Positions 1-8,469 of a stretch of DNA of 64,000 nucleotides are shown here, piece by piece. Origin of the DNA: Hydrogenobacter hydrogenophilus (GTDB taxonomy: Bacteria; Aquificota; Aquificia; Aquificales; Aquificaceae); the NCBI RefSeq assembly GCF_900215655.1, contig NZ_OBEN01000008.1, positions 1-64,000 on the forward strand. Reading direction: 5' to 3'. Below the pieces are notes generated by a model that worked only from the letters and a program-made list of their open reading frames with translations, had not been told where the DNA came from and did no database searches. Both the position numbers and the translations under genes were made by a program. The stretch's first letter is position 1; every line of letters starts with the position of its first letter.

Positions 1-95
1 TGGTGCTTTGGGGGATTTACTTATTTTTTGAGCTTTTGAGGGCTGTTTTTAGAAATCAAGTTTTGTCAATGCTCTGGGATTTTTCAAACAGCCTC
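1..95. mobile_element. Insertion-sequence-like terminus interrupting actP
   Basis: Positions 31-95 match 59515-59580 over about 65 nt at roughly 80 percent identity with a 1-nt indel, ending in the identical run TTTTTCAAACAGCCTC. In both places the similarity stops sharply at that run; here the next base to the right is inside the actP coding sequence. Read on the minus strand the element would begin GAGGCTGTTTGAAAAAT. A sequence shared by two unrelated sites with a sharp common border is what an insertion-sequence end looks like. No transposase is visible because the window starts here, so the IS family is not assigned. Confidence 0.6.
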
Positions 96-1039
96 GCTGC
101 CATGTTTCCACCTTTGTCTATTTTAGATATAATCTCATGACCCACTATGGCTGATGCACCAAAGCCTATCACAAAAGTCAGTATGTAAAAGTAGCCTATA
201 AATCCCGTAGCGTAAAAAACGGACTTTCTGGCTTCTTTTGCATCAGGAACTGTATAGAATCTCATGAGTATGTGAGGAAGCCCAGCGGTGCCAAACATGA
301 GAGCCAAACCTAAGGATACCGCATCCCAAGGATTAGCAACTAGTCCTCCAGGCATGAGTACTTTGTCTCCGTACTTCTGCGCAACGCTTGAAAACAGTGC
401 GTTGGGACTAAAGCCAAACTGCGCAAGAGCCAAAAGAGCCAAAAAGGTAGCACCACCCAAAAGAAGAATCGCTTTAATGATCTGTACCCATGTGGTAGCG
501 ATCATTCCGCCAAAAAGCACATAAGCTATCATAATGGCACCTACTATAACCACCGCTAACTCGTAGGGTAGCCCAAACATTAGCTTTATTAGACTACCAG
601 AGCCCACCATCTGAGCTATTAGGTAGAGTATTACAGTAGATAAGGCACCCAGAGATGCGGATATCCTTACGGGTTTTTGGGAAAGCCTGTAAGCCACTAC
701 ATCTGCAAAAGTGTACTTACCAAGATTTCTCAGCTGTTCCGCTATCAAAAACATCACTATAGGCCAGCCTACCAGAAAACCTATGGAATAAATAAGTCCA
801 TCATAACCTTTCAGAGCAACAAGACCTGCTATGCCTAAGAAAGATGCAGCACTCATGTAATCGCCTGCTATAGCCAATCCGTTCTGAAAACCCGATATAC
901 TCCGACCAGCTGCGTAAAACTCTGTGGTAGTCCTTGTTCTCTTTGCAGCCCAGTAGGTTATTCCAAGAGTTATAGCTACAAAGAGGAAAAAGAAAAATAT
1001 GGCTACTGCATTGGGTTGTCCAAGGGTTGTTTGTGGCAT
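56..1039 (-). pseudogene. actP: Truncated ActP-like sodium:solute (acetate) symporter
   Basis: The frame encodes 327 residues of a sodium:solute symporter family protein closest in pattern to acetate permease ActP (motifs [20 protein letters not shown] near residue 45 and [15 protein letters not shown] near 250, with about eight membrane segments). The family is normally about 550 residues. After the conserved GGNMAA the protein switches to about 13 foreign residues and stops; that switch coincides with the insertion-sequence-like border at 95. The C-terminal half is therefore missing from this frame. The start has a good ribosome binding site (GAGGAGGTAAGCC before ATG) and lies 3 nt beyond the stop of the DUF485 gene, the usual yjcH-actP order. 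Probably non-functional, unless the remainder resumes beyond the window. Confidence 0.8.
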
Positions 1040-1042
1040 GGC

Positions 1043-1333
1043 TTACCTCCTCACCTTATTTTTTATTTCCTCTACTGCCTTATCATAAAAGGCATTTGCC
1101 CAAAACACATAAACTCCCGTTAATAACCAAGAAAGTACTATTATGGCAATACCAATGGGTATACCTACTGTTAAACCTTCAGTTATTTTTTGACTAAGCA
1201 GTTCCTTTTTAAAAGCTAAAACGAATATAAATCCAAAATACATAATTAATTCAATCGCAGTCAAAAGCATAGCTATTCTGTTCTTTTTTGATGCGAGCTC
1301 CTTAAACTCTTTTGTTTCAAGTATTTCTTTCAT
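1043..1333 (-). CDS. DUF485 family inner-membrane protein (YjcH-like)
   Basis: A 96-residue protein with two hydrophobic segments (about residues 20-42 and 53-78) and a basic C-terminus. Size, topology and position immediately upstream of an ActP-like symporter match the DUF485/YjcH family, which is regularly co-transcribed with actP. The function of YjcH is not established; membership is inferred from pattern and context. The start ATG follows AGAGGAGGTTTGCC. A sigma70-type promoter lies upstream at 1364-1391. Because the partner symporter is broken, this gene may now be an orphan. Confidence 0.8.
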   Translation of the reverse strand: MKEILETKEFKELASKKNRIAMLLTAIELIMYFGFIFVLAFKKELLSQKITEGLTVGIPIGIAIIVLSWLLTGVYVFWANAFYDKAVEEIKNKVRR

Positions 1334-1363
1334 GGCAAACCTCCTCTTTAAATTGTATGATTT

Positions 1364-1391
1364 ATTTTACAAATTTTTTGAATTTTGTCAA
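1364..1391 (-). promoter_or_regulatory. Sigma70-type promoter for the DUF485-actP operon
   Basis: On the minus strand TTGACA (1391-1386) is followed after 16 nt by TAAAAT (1369-1364), about 30 nt before the start at 1333. This is the most canonical two-box promoter noticed in the window. Confidence 0.55.
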
Positions 1392-1501
1392 GAATATAAG
1401 ATTTTTTGCATATAAAAATGGATTATTTTTGTTTTTCAGTGGATAATACTTATCAATACAAACAAAAATGATTGATAAATGTCATAACTTTTTTATAGAA
1501 C

Positions 1502-2110
1502 TTACTTCCTGTTTTCTAAGGACTTTTCAAGGGAAATCTCGTCTGCAAACTCAATGAAACTGCCAAACTGCAGTCCATAGGATATCCTCGTTATCTTCAG
1601 ATGGTGGAATTGTTTTCTTAGTAATTTTATAATGTAATTGGCTGTTGCCTCACCTTCCACGTTTGGGTTAGTTGCTATTATAACTTCCTTAGGTTTGTAT
1701 TTCTCTATTCTTTCAAGAAGTTTATCTATGCTAAGGTCCTGTGCAGATATGCCTTCCAGCGGTGCTATCCTGCCACCTAAGATGTGATAAACACCTGTGT
1801 ATCTTTCAAGCTTTTCTATGGCATAAGCATCCTGAGACTCCTCAACTACGCATATGAACTTTTTACTGCGTTTACTGTCAGAACATATGGCGCACACATC
1901 TCTATCTGTTAGTATCCCACATTCAGAACAATTTTTAATACTTTTTACCAAGTTTTGAAGCGTATCCACTATAAGGGTCCTATCCTCAGATGGAACTTTA
2001 AGAAGGTTATAAACAAACCTGCTTGCACCTCTTTCGCCGTAAGTGGGTATTTTGGTTATACTCTCTATGGCTTCTTTGATGGGCTTTGGGAAGACATCTT
2101 CAAAAGCCAA
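1502..2110 (-). CDS. recR: Recombination mediator protein RecR
   Basis: A 202-residue RecR. RecR acts with RecO/RecF to load RecA at gaps. Visible are the helix-hairpin-helix region (about 10-55), a zinc finger with Cys61, Cys64, Cys73 and Cys76, and a Toprim domain (VVEES near 88-92, TNPNVEGEATANYI near 146-159). The start is a TTG at 2110: GGAGG lies 6 nt upstream of it, whereas the nearby ATG at 2114 is out of frame and only 2 nt from that site. The gene lies 18 nt downstream of the inositol-phosphate synthase gene on the same strand, so the two are probably co-transcribed. Confidence 0.93.
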   Translation of the reverse strand: MAFEDVFPKPIKEAIESITKIPTYGERGASRFVYNLLKVPSEDRTLIVDTLQNLVKSIKNCSECGILTDRDVCAICSDSKRSKKFICVVEESQDAYAIEKLERYTGVYHILGGRIAPLEGISAQDLSIDKLLERIEKYKPKEVIIATNPNVEGEATANYIIKLLRKQFHHLKITRISYGLQFGSFIEFADEISLEKSLENRK

Positions 2111-2128
2111 GCATATCCTCCGTATCTT

Positions 2129-3235
2129 TCATCTTTCCCTCTCACCCCTTATGAACTCTTCTACCATCTTTCTTGCTTGAAAGTCTGGATACTGCACGGG
2201 AGGATGTTTCATGGTGTAAGCACTGATGGAATACAATGGTCCACCTATTCCTCTGTCTCTTGCGAGCTTACAGCATCTGATGGCATCCATCATGGAACCA
2301 GCGCTATTAGGAGAATCTTCTACATCAAGCTTTAGCTCTACATACATGGGAACATCACCAAACTGCCTGCCTTCTATTCTTATGTAAGCTATCTTTCTGT
2401 CCTTTAGCCAAGGTACCCAATCAGAAGGTCCTATGTGTATGTCATACTCACTTATAGGATAAGGGATCAGAGAGGAAACAGCCTCCGTTTTGGATTGTTT
2501 CTTCGTTTTGAGCCTTTCTCTCTCCAACATATTAAGGAAGTCTGTGTTGCCACCAAAGTTAAGTTGGTAAGTTCTCTCTATCTTTACACCTCTGTCTACA
2601 AAAAGTTGAACAAGAGACCTGTGAAGTATGGTAGCCCCTACTTGAGACTTTATATCATCTCCTACTACTGGAATACCTTCTTTTTCAAACTTTTCAGCCC
2701 ATTCTGGATCAGAGACTATAAAGGTAGGCATACCGTTGATAAAAGACACACCCGCTTTTAAACAAGCTTCCGCATAAAACCTTGCAGCTTGCTCAGAACC
2801 TACTGGAACATAGTTAATCAGTATCTCAGCTCCAGTTTCTTTCAAAACGCTTACCACATCTTCAAGTTCATCCTCTTTTTCTTCCGCAAGCACAAAACTT
2901 CTCTCTGGTGGATAGTGTTTCATGTGCTCCGCAAAGCCATCAAGAATTTTCCCCATCCTGACTTTTACGCCTGTTTTAGGAATGTCCCTTTCAAAAACAG
3001 CGGTGCAGTTAGGCGGTGAGAATATAGCTTCTGATAAATCTCTTCCTACCTTACGAGCATCAATGTCCCAAGCAGCAACTATCTCAATATCATAGGGTTT
3101 GTACCCCCCCACATCTTCAAACATAAGACCGTTCACATTAGCATTTTGATTTTTTTTATAATAGTAGATACCTTGAACAAGGGAGCTTGCACAATTGCCT
3201 ACTCCTGCTATGGCAACCCTTATTTTCTTAGACAT
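2129..3235 (-). CDS. ino1: Inositol-3-phosphate synthase
   Basis: Converts glucose 6-phosphate to 1L-myo-inositol 1-phosphate with NAD. At 368 residues it is the short archaeal/actinobacterial form. Evidence: N-terminal Rossmann motif AIAGVGNCASSLVQGI, AAWDIDARKVG, NYVPVGSEQA, GDDIKSQVGATI and LNFGGNTDFLNM. I chose the ATG at 3235 because GGAGG sits 5 nt before it; an upstream in-frame start at 3253 would place that site inside the gene. The product could feed inositol lipids or the compatible solute di-myo-inositol phosphate known in Aquificales; no DIP synthase is visible here. It diverges from the gene at 3278 through a shared palindromic -10 element. Confidence 0.93.
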   Translation of the reverse strand: MSKKIRVAIAGVGNCASSLVQGIYYYKKNQNANVNGLMFEDVGGYKPYDIEIVAAWDIDARKVGRDLSEAIFSPPNCTAVFERDIPKTGVKVRMGKILDGFAEHMKHYPPERSFVLAEEKEDELEDVVSVLKETGAEILINYVPVGSEQAARFYAEACLKAGVSFINGMPTFIVSDPEWAEKFEKEGIPVVGDDIKSQVGATILHRSLVQLFVDRGVKIERTYQLNFGGNTDFLNMLERERLKTKKQSKTEAVSSLIPYPISEYDIHIGPSDWVPWLKDRKIAYIRIEGRQFGDVPMYVELKLDVEDSPNSAGSMMDAIRCCKLARDRGIGGPLYSISAYTMKHPPVQYPDFQARKMVEEFIRGERER

Positions 3236-3261
3236 TTCTACCTCCAAAAGCAAGCAAACCT

Positions 3262-3273
3262 TATAATATTATA
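3262..3273. promoter_or_regulatory. Palindromic -10 element shared by divergent genes
   Basis: TATAATATTATA is a perfect 12-bp palindrome offering TATAAT on both strands between ino1 (start 3235, minus) and the gene starting at 3278 (plus). On the plus strand the -10 ends 10 nt before the ATG and no Shine-Dalgarno follows it. Confidence 0.5.
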
Positions 3274-3277
3274 ACTG

Positions 3278-3769
3278 ATGATAAAGGTTCTTATAGTCTT
3301 GTACGCAAAGCTCGTGGAAGACAACGGATTGGTAAGTAAACTGGAAAAAGAATTAAACCTTCTGAAGAGGTTTGTAGGTCCAGATAGCCTTTACGCAGTC
3401 ATAACATCAGAGATGAAGCACCTATTTGACAAGTTTCCAGAACTGGTTTTTTTGAGAAACGATAAGGGAACACTTCTTTACGGAATATACAAGGGTTTGA
3501 GAAAACTCAGAGGACACGATGTGCTTGTGCTTGATGGCAAAGAATTTATCACCAAAGAAAAAATACTAAATTTCATAAGCCAAAGACGAAAGAATCTATT
3601 AACAGCAGAGAAGTGTTGGAAAGGCATAGCTCTACTGAGGCTTATAGACTTGGACTATATAATTAGAACTATGGAAAAGTTTATAAATGAAGAGATGGAC
3701 TTTCTGGATGTAATGAGGTTGGTAAAAGAAGAATACGGTATAGATTATGAGGTTTTACAGGAGGTTTGA
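3278..3769 (+). CDS. Hypothetical protein, degenerate MobA-like nucleotidyltransferase fold
   Basis: A 163-residue protein I cannot assign to a named family. Its middle (DKGTLLYGIYKGL near 63-75, then HDVLVLDGKEFITKEKIL near 80-97) lines up by pattern with the MobA fusion at 10310 (DQGALIGIYTAL, DRVLIVSADMPLIKPSVI). It lacks the N-terminal GGxSxRxGxDK nucleotide loop, so a nucleotidyltransferase-like fold without normal catalysis is possible. That reading is inference. The ATG has no Shine-Dalgarno and a TATAAT ends 10 nt upstream. The stop codon at 3769 is 1 nt before the gcvH start, so it leads the gcvH-gcvPA operon. Confidence 0.6.
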   Translation: MIKVLIVLYAKLVEDNGLVSKLEKELNLLKRFVGPDSLYAVITSEMKHLFDKFPELVFLRNDKGTLLYGIYKGLRKLRGHDVLVLDGKEFITKEKILNFISQRRKNLLTAEKCWKGIALLRLIDLDYIIRTMEKFINEEMDFLDVMRLVKEEYGIDYEVLQEV

Positions 3770-3770
3770 C

Positions 3771-4295
3771 ATGGACGAGATAACTGTTGGAAAGTATACG
3801 GTAAGAACAGACAGGTATTACACTAAGGACCACGAATGGGCTCTTATCAAAGGGAACAAAGCGTGGATAGGTATAACAGACTATGCTCAGAAAGAACTTG
3901 GGGACATAGTTTATGTTGATCTACCTTCTGTGGGGCAAAGCTTTGAAAGCGCAGACACCATTGCCAACATAGAATCCGTTAAAAACGTGGCACCCGTATA
4001 TGCACCTTTGTCTGGAACGGTTGTGGAAGTTAACGAACAGCTCTTAGATGAGCCACACCTTATAAACGAATCACCATACGACGATGGATGGATAGTGGTG
4101 CTTGAACTTTCTGACCCCATGGAGGTAGAAGACCTTATGCCTGCACAGGATTATGCTGAATTGCTTGTTGAGATAGTAAAAGAGGAAAAGGGAGAAGATG
4201 TATCCCTTGAGATACCAGAAGAGGAGATCACCCCAACCATGGAAGAATCCCTTGAAGCACTTCCCGAAGAGGAACACCCTTATGAGGAAAGGTAA
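3771..4295 (+). CDS. gcvH: Glycine cleavage system H protein (lipoyl carrier) with acidic tail
   Basis: Carries the aminomethyl group between P, T and L proteins on a lipoyl-lysine. The lipoylation motif ANIESVKNVAPV places the lipoyl lysine at residue 71; the hammerhead fold ends near 130. The protein is 174 residues, against about 125-130 for the common form, because of a Glu-rich tail (about 136-174) with four EEE-type clusters. The start ATG at 3771 follows ACAGGAGGTTTGAC. The stop overlaps the gcvPA start (TAATG), so translation is coupled. Aquificales also have lipoate-binding paralogues tied to the sHdr sulfur pathway; direct linkage to gcvPA argues for true GcvH here. Confidence 0.92.
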   Translation: MDEITVGKYTVRTDRYYTKDHEWALIKGNKAWIGITDYAQKELGDIVYVDLPSVGQSFESADTIANIESVKNVAPVYAPLSGTVVEVNEQLLDEPHLINESPYDDGWIVVLELSDPMEVEDLMPAQDYAELLVEIVKEEKGEDVSLEIPEEEITPTMEESLEALPEEEHPYEER

Positions 4296-5614
4296 TGTAT
4301 ATACCCCACTCAAAGGATGATGTGCAGAAAGCCTTAGAACAACTTGGGCTTTCATCTTTAGATGACCTCTTTTCCCACATAGACCTTCATCTTTTAGAAC
4401 CTCCCAGCTTAGGACCCCCTATGACTGAGGAGGATGTAAGGAGGTATTTTAAAGAAATATCAAAAAGAAACAGGGAACTTGTGTGTTTTGCGGGGTTTGG
4501 AGCTTACGACAGGATCATACCATCTGCCATATGGCAGATACTTAGCAGGGGAGAGTTTTTAACCGCATACACACCCTATCAGGCAGAAGCGTCCCAAGGT
4601 ACACTTCAGGCTATTTTTGAATATCAAACCCTAATATGCGAGCTTACGGGTATGGATGTGGCTAATGCAAGTATGTACGATGGTGCCTCAGCCTTGGCAT
4701 CTGCCATCCTTATGGCAAGAGCTATAAAGAGTAAAGGAAGTAGGGTCCTACTTTCAGAAGGTATAAACCCTCTCTACAGGGAAGTTGTAAAGACTTACCT
4801 TTTGGGCTATCAGGATGAGATTAACATAGTACCTCTTCAAGAGGGAGGATATACGGACATAGATGTGCTGGAGGACCTTCTTAAAAAGGGTGAAGTTCAT
4901 GCGGTAGCGGTGCAGTATCCTAACTTCTTGGGTTTTATAGAACCTTTGGAAGAAATAGGAAAAATAGTAAAGGGCTATCAGGTACCCTTTGTGGTAGTTG
5001 CGGATCCTATAGCTCTTTCTGTACTTAGACCTCCGGGAGATTATGGAGCGGACATAGTGGTTGGTGAAGGACAACAGATGGGACTGCCTCTAAACTTTGG
5101 TGGTCCATATGTGGGTTTTTTCGCGGTAAAGACAGAGCACTTAAGGAAAATGCCGGGAAGACTGGTAGGACTTGCAGAAGATGTGGATGGAAAGAGGGCT
5201 TTTACCCTTGTGCTTCAGACAAGGGAACAGCACATAAGAAGGGAGAGAGCCACATCAAACATATGCACAAACCAGAACCTTATGGCTCTTGCTAACCTCA
5301 TATATATGGTCCTTTTGGGAAAAGAAGGTATGAGAGAAGTTGCAAGGCAAAGCATTTCAAAGGCTATGTACCTAAAGGGCAAGCTTGTCTCCTTGGGATT
5401 TGAGGAATTATACAAAGGAAAACATCTGTGGGAGTTTCCCCTAAGGAAAGAAAAGGTTTTGGATCTTCACAAAAGACTTCTTGAAAAAGGCTATATGTTT
5501 GGAGTACCTTTGGAGAAGTTTGGCTACAGAGACACTCTTCTTTTGGCAATTACAGAGAAAAGAACAAAAAGAGAGATGGACGAGCTTGTTCATCTCGTTA
5601 AGGAAGAGTTATAA
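4295..5614 (+). CDS. gcvPA: Glycine dehydrogenase (decarboxylating) subunit 1
   Basis: The 439-residue alpha subunit of split P protein, which decarboxylates glycine and passes the aminomethyl group to GcvH. Family patterns: FAGFGAYDRIIPSAI, TAYTPYQAEASQGTLQAIFE, MANASMYDGASALA-like segment, GEGQQMGLPLNFGGP and TREQHIRRERATSNICTNQ. The PLP lysine is on the partner subunit GcvPB, which is not in this window. The ATG overlaps the gcvH stop. A TATAAT at 5610-5615 overlaps the stop codon and probably drives the following tRNA. Confidence 0.95.
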   Translation: MYIPHSKDDVQKALEQLGLSSLDDLFSHIDLHLLEPPSLGPPMTEEDVRRYFKEISKRNRELVCFAGFGAYDRIIPSAIWQILSRGEFLTAYTPYQAEASQGTLQAIFEYQTLICELTGMDVANASMYDGASALASAILMARAIKSKGSRVLLSEGINPLYREVVKTYLLGYQDEINIVPLQEGGYTDIDVLEDLLKKGEVHAVAVQYPNFLGFIEPLEEIGKIVKGYQVPFVVVADPIALSVLRPPGDYGADIVVGEGQQMGLPLNFGGPYVGFFAVKTEHLRKMPGRLVGLAEDVDGKRAFTLVLQTREQHIRRERATSNICTNQNLMALANLIYMVLLGKEGMREVARQSISKAMYLKGKLVSLGFEELYKGKHLWEFPLRKEKVLDLHKRLLEKGYMFGVPLEKFGYRDTLLLAITEKRTKREMDELVHLVKEEL

Positions 5615-5623
5615 TAATATATA

Positions 5624-5697
5624 GGCGGTGTAGCTCAGCTGGTTAGAGCGGAGATCTCATAAGTCTCAGGTCGGAGGTTCGAGTCCTCCCACCGCCA
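5624..5697 (+). tRNA. tRNA with CAT anticodon (elongator Met, or Ile2)
   Basis: A 74-nt cloverleaf: acceptor stem GGCGGTG pairs with CACCGCC, D-arm GCTC...GAGC, anticodon stem GAGAT/GTCTC (one T-G pair) around loop CTCATAA with CAT at 5658-5660, and T-arm GGAGG TTCGAGT CCTCC, with discriminator A. The 3' CCA is not encoded. The anticodon stem lacks the GGG/CCC run of an initiator, so it is elongator Met or a lysidine-modified Ile2; I favour Met. TATAAT at 5610-5615 is 8 nt upstream. Its last base abuts the stop codon of the convergent ligase gene. Confidence 0.92.
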
Positions 5698-7416
5698 TTA
5701 ATCTACACTTATCTTCTTTTGCATACGGTACATGTTTATGATTTCTTCTACTGTATTAGCATCTTCTGGTTTTTTGTCCGTTCTTATAAAACCCACCGCT
5801 CTTGGAAACCTTAGAGCAAAGCCGGGTTCTTCCATAGTCCTTCCTGCAGTGTGCAATGGAGACCTTGTTATTTCATCAGCAGTCAAAGTTATCACATATT
5901 TGGGCTCTACCCAAACATCTGCATCAAGCAAAGAGTCAACCCTCGCATGTCTGTGTGGCAGTTTTATCTGGTCCAGCATGTTTTTTAGTCTTATCCACTC
6001 GTCCTCTGTAAAACCTGAACCCACTTTACTTATGGTTTTGAAGGTATCTGTCTTAGGGTCATATACCGCAGTTAGCAACGCACCTATGCCGAGCTTTGCC
6101 CTTGCCCCTTTCCCATAAAAGTAGCCCACTATCACCACATCTATGGTATCTGCCAAAGAGCCTCTGTAGCTTCGCTTTAGCTTTATCCAATTGAAGTTCC
6201 TTGAACCCGCAGTGTAAGGTGCATCAAGCCTTTTTGCTATTATTCCTTCTAAGCCTCTTGCCACAACATCTTCAAAGAACTTCTCTATCTCTTTGGCACT
6301 GTCCGTTATAAACATCTCAGACTTAAGAAGGACAGAATTTTCGGGTAGTATCTCTTCTAACTTTTTTCTGCGCTCTATGAAAGGCTTCTGTGTGTAGTCT
6401 TCACCCTCTATGTAAAGCAGGTCAAAAACAAATAGCTTTAGGGGATACTCCTTGGCATACTCATAAACGCCGTACTTCCTTTTTCTCTGTATAGTGATCT
6501 GAAAAGGATAGAACTCACCGGTCTCTTCGTTATAAGTTATGGCTTCTCCTTCTATTATCACCTCATCCTGCTTTATGTTTTCCCATATAGCCTGCTTGAG
6601 GTCTGGGAACATTTCCGTCATTCTTTCTAAGTTCCTTGAGTATATCTCTATGTCTTTACCTTTTTTATGCACCTGAAGTCTAAAACCATCGTATTTAGCT
6701 TCCACCGCACACCTACCCATACGCTTTATAATTTCCTCTGCGCTTGCAACTCTTTCTGCTAAAGCCATCCTGATGGGATAACCTACCTGCACCTTGAAGT
6801 TTCTAACACCTTCTATGCCTTTTTGCACAAGCACCTTTGCAACAAGCCCAAGGTCAGAGCAGAGGTTATAAGCTCTCTCTATGTCTCCTTTGTAGTCCTT
6901 ACTTCCAGCAAGACTCGTCAAAGCCTCTATGATAGTAGCATCTCCTACACCCAGCCTTAGCCTTCCCATAATGATCCTCGCAACATACTTGGCTTCAAGG
7001 TTTGAAAGGCCCTTGAGAAGGCTCATTATTCTAAGAACCTTATCTTTTGTACCTCTGGTTGTTGCTATGTCCAAAAGTTCGTCGTAAACCTGTTTAACGC
7101 TTAGCCCTTTACCTTCCCAATTTACAAGTTCAAAAGCAGTCTCTCCCATATCCCCTTTTGATTTGTAGAGGCTCTCCACTTGAGATGCCCTCACACCGCA
7201 CGCCTTAGACAGAGCTTCTATCATCAACTTTTCTGAAACTCCCATCTCTATACCTTTGAAGGGTGGGAGTATCTCACCAAGCGTAAGATAAACCATCTTG
7301 TCTATGTCTTCGTTGGTGGCTTTGCTGAACATCTGCATCAGTATGCTGGACATCTCTAACCTGCTTGTGGTACTCTCAAGCATCTGAAAGTATTGAGAAA
7401 GCTCTAAGAACTTCAT
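5698..7416 (-). CDS. lig: ATP-dependent DNA ligase (archaeal type)
   Basis: Seals nicks using ATP. The 572-residue protein has an N-terminal DNA-binding domain (about 1-215), adenylation domain with motif I EAKYDGFRL (nucleophilic Lys about 241), YSRNLERMTEMFPD, EGEAI, EGIIAKRLDAPYTAGSR (motif IV) and WIKLKRSY (motif V), and an OB domain with FALRFPR. This archaeal-like ligase is known in Aquificae next to their NAD-dependent LigA, probably by ancient transfer. I chose the ATG at 7416; an in-frame TTG lies just before. There is no Shine-Dalgarno, and a TATAAT ends 8 nt upstream. It runs convergent to the tRNA and divergent from obgE. Confidence 0.93.
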   Translation of the reverse strand: MKFLELSQYFQMLESTTSRLEMSSILMQMFSKATNEDIDKMVYLTLGEILPPFKGIEMGVSEKLMIEALSKACGVRASQVESLYKSKGDMGETAFELVNWEGKGLSVKQVYDELLDIATTRGTKDKVLRIMSLLKGLSNLEAKYVARIIMGRLRLGVGDATIIEALTSLAGSKDYKGDIERAYNLCSDLGLVAKVLVQKGIEGVRNFKVQVGYPIRMALAERVASAEEIIKRMGRCAVEAKYDGFRLQVHKKGKDIEIYSRNLERMTEMFPDLKQAIWENIKQDEVIIEGEAITYNEETGEFYPFQITIQRKRKYGVYEYAKEYPLKLFVFDLLYIEGEDYTQKPFIERRKKLEEILPENSVLLKSEMFITDSAKEIEKFFEDVVARGLEGIIAKRLDAPYTAGSRNFNWIKLKRSYRGSLADTIDVVIVGYFYGKGARAKLGIGALLTAVYDPKTDTFKTISKVGSGFTEDEWIRLKNMLDQIKLPHRHARVDSLLDADVWVEPKYVITLTADEITRSPLHTAGRTMEEPGFALRFPRAVGFIRTDKKPEDANTVEEIINMYRMQKKISVD

Positions 7417-7424
7417 CAAAAAAC

Positions 7425-7432
7425 ATTATAAT
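7425..7432. promoter_or_regulatory. Palindromic -10 element between lig and obgE
   Basis: ATTATAAT reads TATAAT on both strands (7427-7432 plus, 7430-7425 minus). It lies 8 nt before the lig ATG and 14 nt before the obgE ATG. Confidence 0.5.
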
Positions 7433-7446
7433 TAAATTCTCGTAGT

Positions 7447-8469
7447 ATGTTTGTGGATAAGGTCAAGATATATGTCAAGGCGGGAGATGGGGGTGATGGT
7501 GCGGTAGCTTTTTTGAGGGAAAAATACAAGCCTTATGGAGGACCAGCAGGAGGTGATGGCGGAAAAGGCGGTGATGTGATCTTAATAGCTACCTCAAAGA
7601 AACTAACACTGTATGACTTTAAATACAAAAGGCACTTTAGAGCTCCCAATGGGGAAAGGGGAAGAGGGAAAAACCAGCACGGAAAAGATGCTGAGGATCT
7701 TATACTGGAAGTTCCCATAGGTACTGTGGTGATGGATGCCCAAACGGGCCAAGTCATCTGTGATCTTACAGAGGAAGGACAAAGGTGCATAGTTGCAAAA
7801 GGAGGTAAAGGTGGCAGAGGCAACGCGCGTTTTGCCACACCCACAAACCAAGCACCCAAATACGCAGAAAAAGGTCAAAAGGGTGAAGAAAGATGGTTGT
7901 TGCTGGAACTCAAGCTCATAGCGGATGTAGGTATAATAGGACTTCCCAATGCGGGAAAGTCCACACTCATATCCAAGTTAACCAAAGCAAGACCCAAGAT
8001 AGCAGACTACCCATTCACCACCCTATCTCCCGTACTGGGAGTTATGGAGCTTGAAGATGCAAGCAGAATAGTGTTGGCAGATATACCAGGTCTTATAGAA
8101 GGTGCTTCTCAAGGAAAAGGATTGGGACTTGAGTTTCTAAGGCACATAGAAAGAACAAAGCTTTTGCTACACCTTGTAGATGTATCAGACCAAAGACAAA
8201 TGGAACCTTTGGAAGCCTTTAAGATAGTCAATTCAGAAATGGAAAAGTACAATCCTGAACTTTTAAAGAAAAAACAGATAGTAGTTGGCACCAAGATAGA
8301 CATTCTTTCTGATAGAGAAATACTCAATGACCTCAAAAGAGAGTTTGAAAAGATGGGTTATATGTTTATCCCTGTATCCTCCATCACAGGTGAAGGTATG
8401 GACACCTTAAGAAAAGTTATAATAGAACAAATCAAAGGAGGGAAAGATGAACCCTTGGGAAATGCTTGA
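7447..8469 (+). CDS. obgE: GTPase Obg/CgtA
   Basis: Ribosome-associated GTPase required for late 50S assembly. The 340-residue protein has the glycine-rich Obg domain (1-158; GDGGDGAVAF, GGPAGGDGGKGGDV), then a G domain with P-loop GLPNAGKST (165-173), switch II DIPGLIEGA, and TKID for guanine specificity. It ends soon after the G domain, so the C-terminal OCT domain of longer homologues is absent. The last 23 nt overlap the start of the isomerase gene, indicating translational coupling. Confidence 0.96.
   Translation: MFVDKVKIYVKAGDGGDGAVAFLREKYKPYGGPAGGDGGKGGDVILIATSKKLTLYDFKYKRHFRAPNGERGRGKNQHGKDAEDLILEVPIGTVVMDAQTGQVICDLTEEGQRCIVAKGGKGGRGNARFATPTNQAPKYAEKGQKGEERWLLLELKLIADVGIIGLPNAGKSTLISKLTKARPKIADYPFTTLSPVLGVMELEDASRIVLADIPGLIEGASQGKGLGLEFLRHIERTKLLLHLVDVSDQRQMEPLEAFKIVNSEMEKYNPELLKKKQIVVGTKIDILSDREILNDLKREFEKMGYMFIPVSSITGEGMDTLRKVIIEQIKGGKDEPLGNA

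Noticed and set aside
5624-5697. tRNA as an attachment site for an integrated element
   Set aside because: Both neighbours are ordinary housekeeping genes and no repeat of the tRNA 3' end was noticed.
7533-7878. Long minus-strand frames inside obgE
   Set aside because: Shadows of the glycine-rich coding sequence, with no start signals or protein-like pattern.
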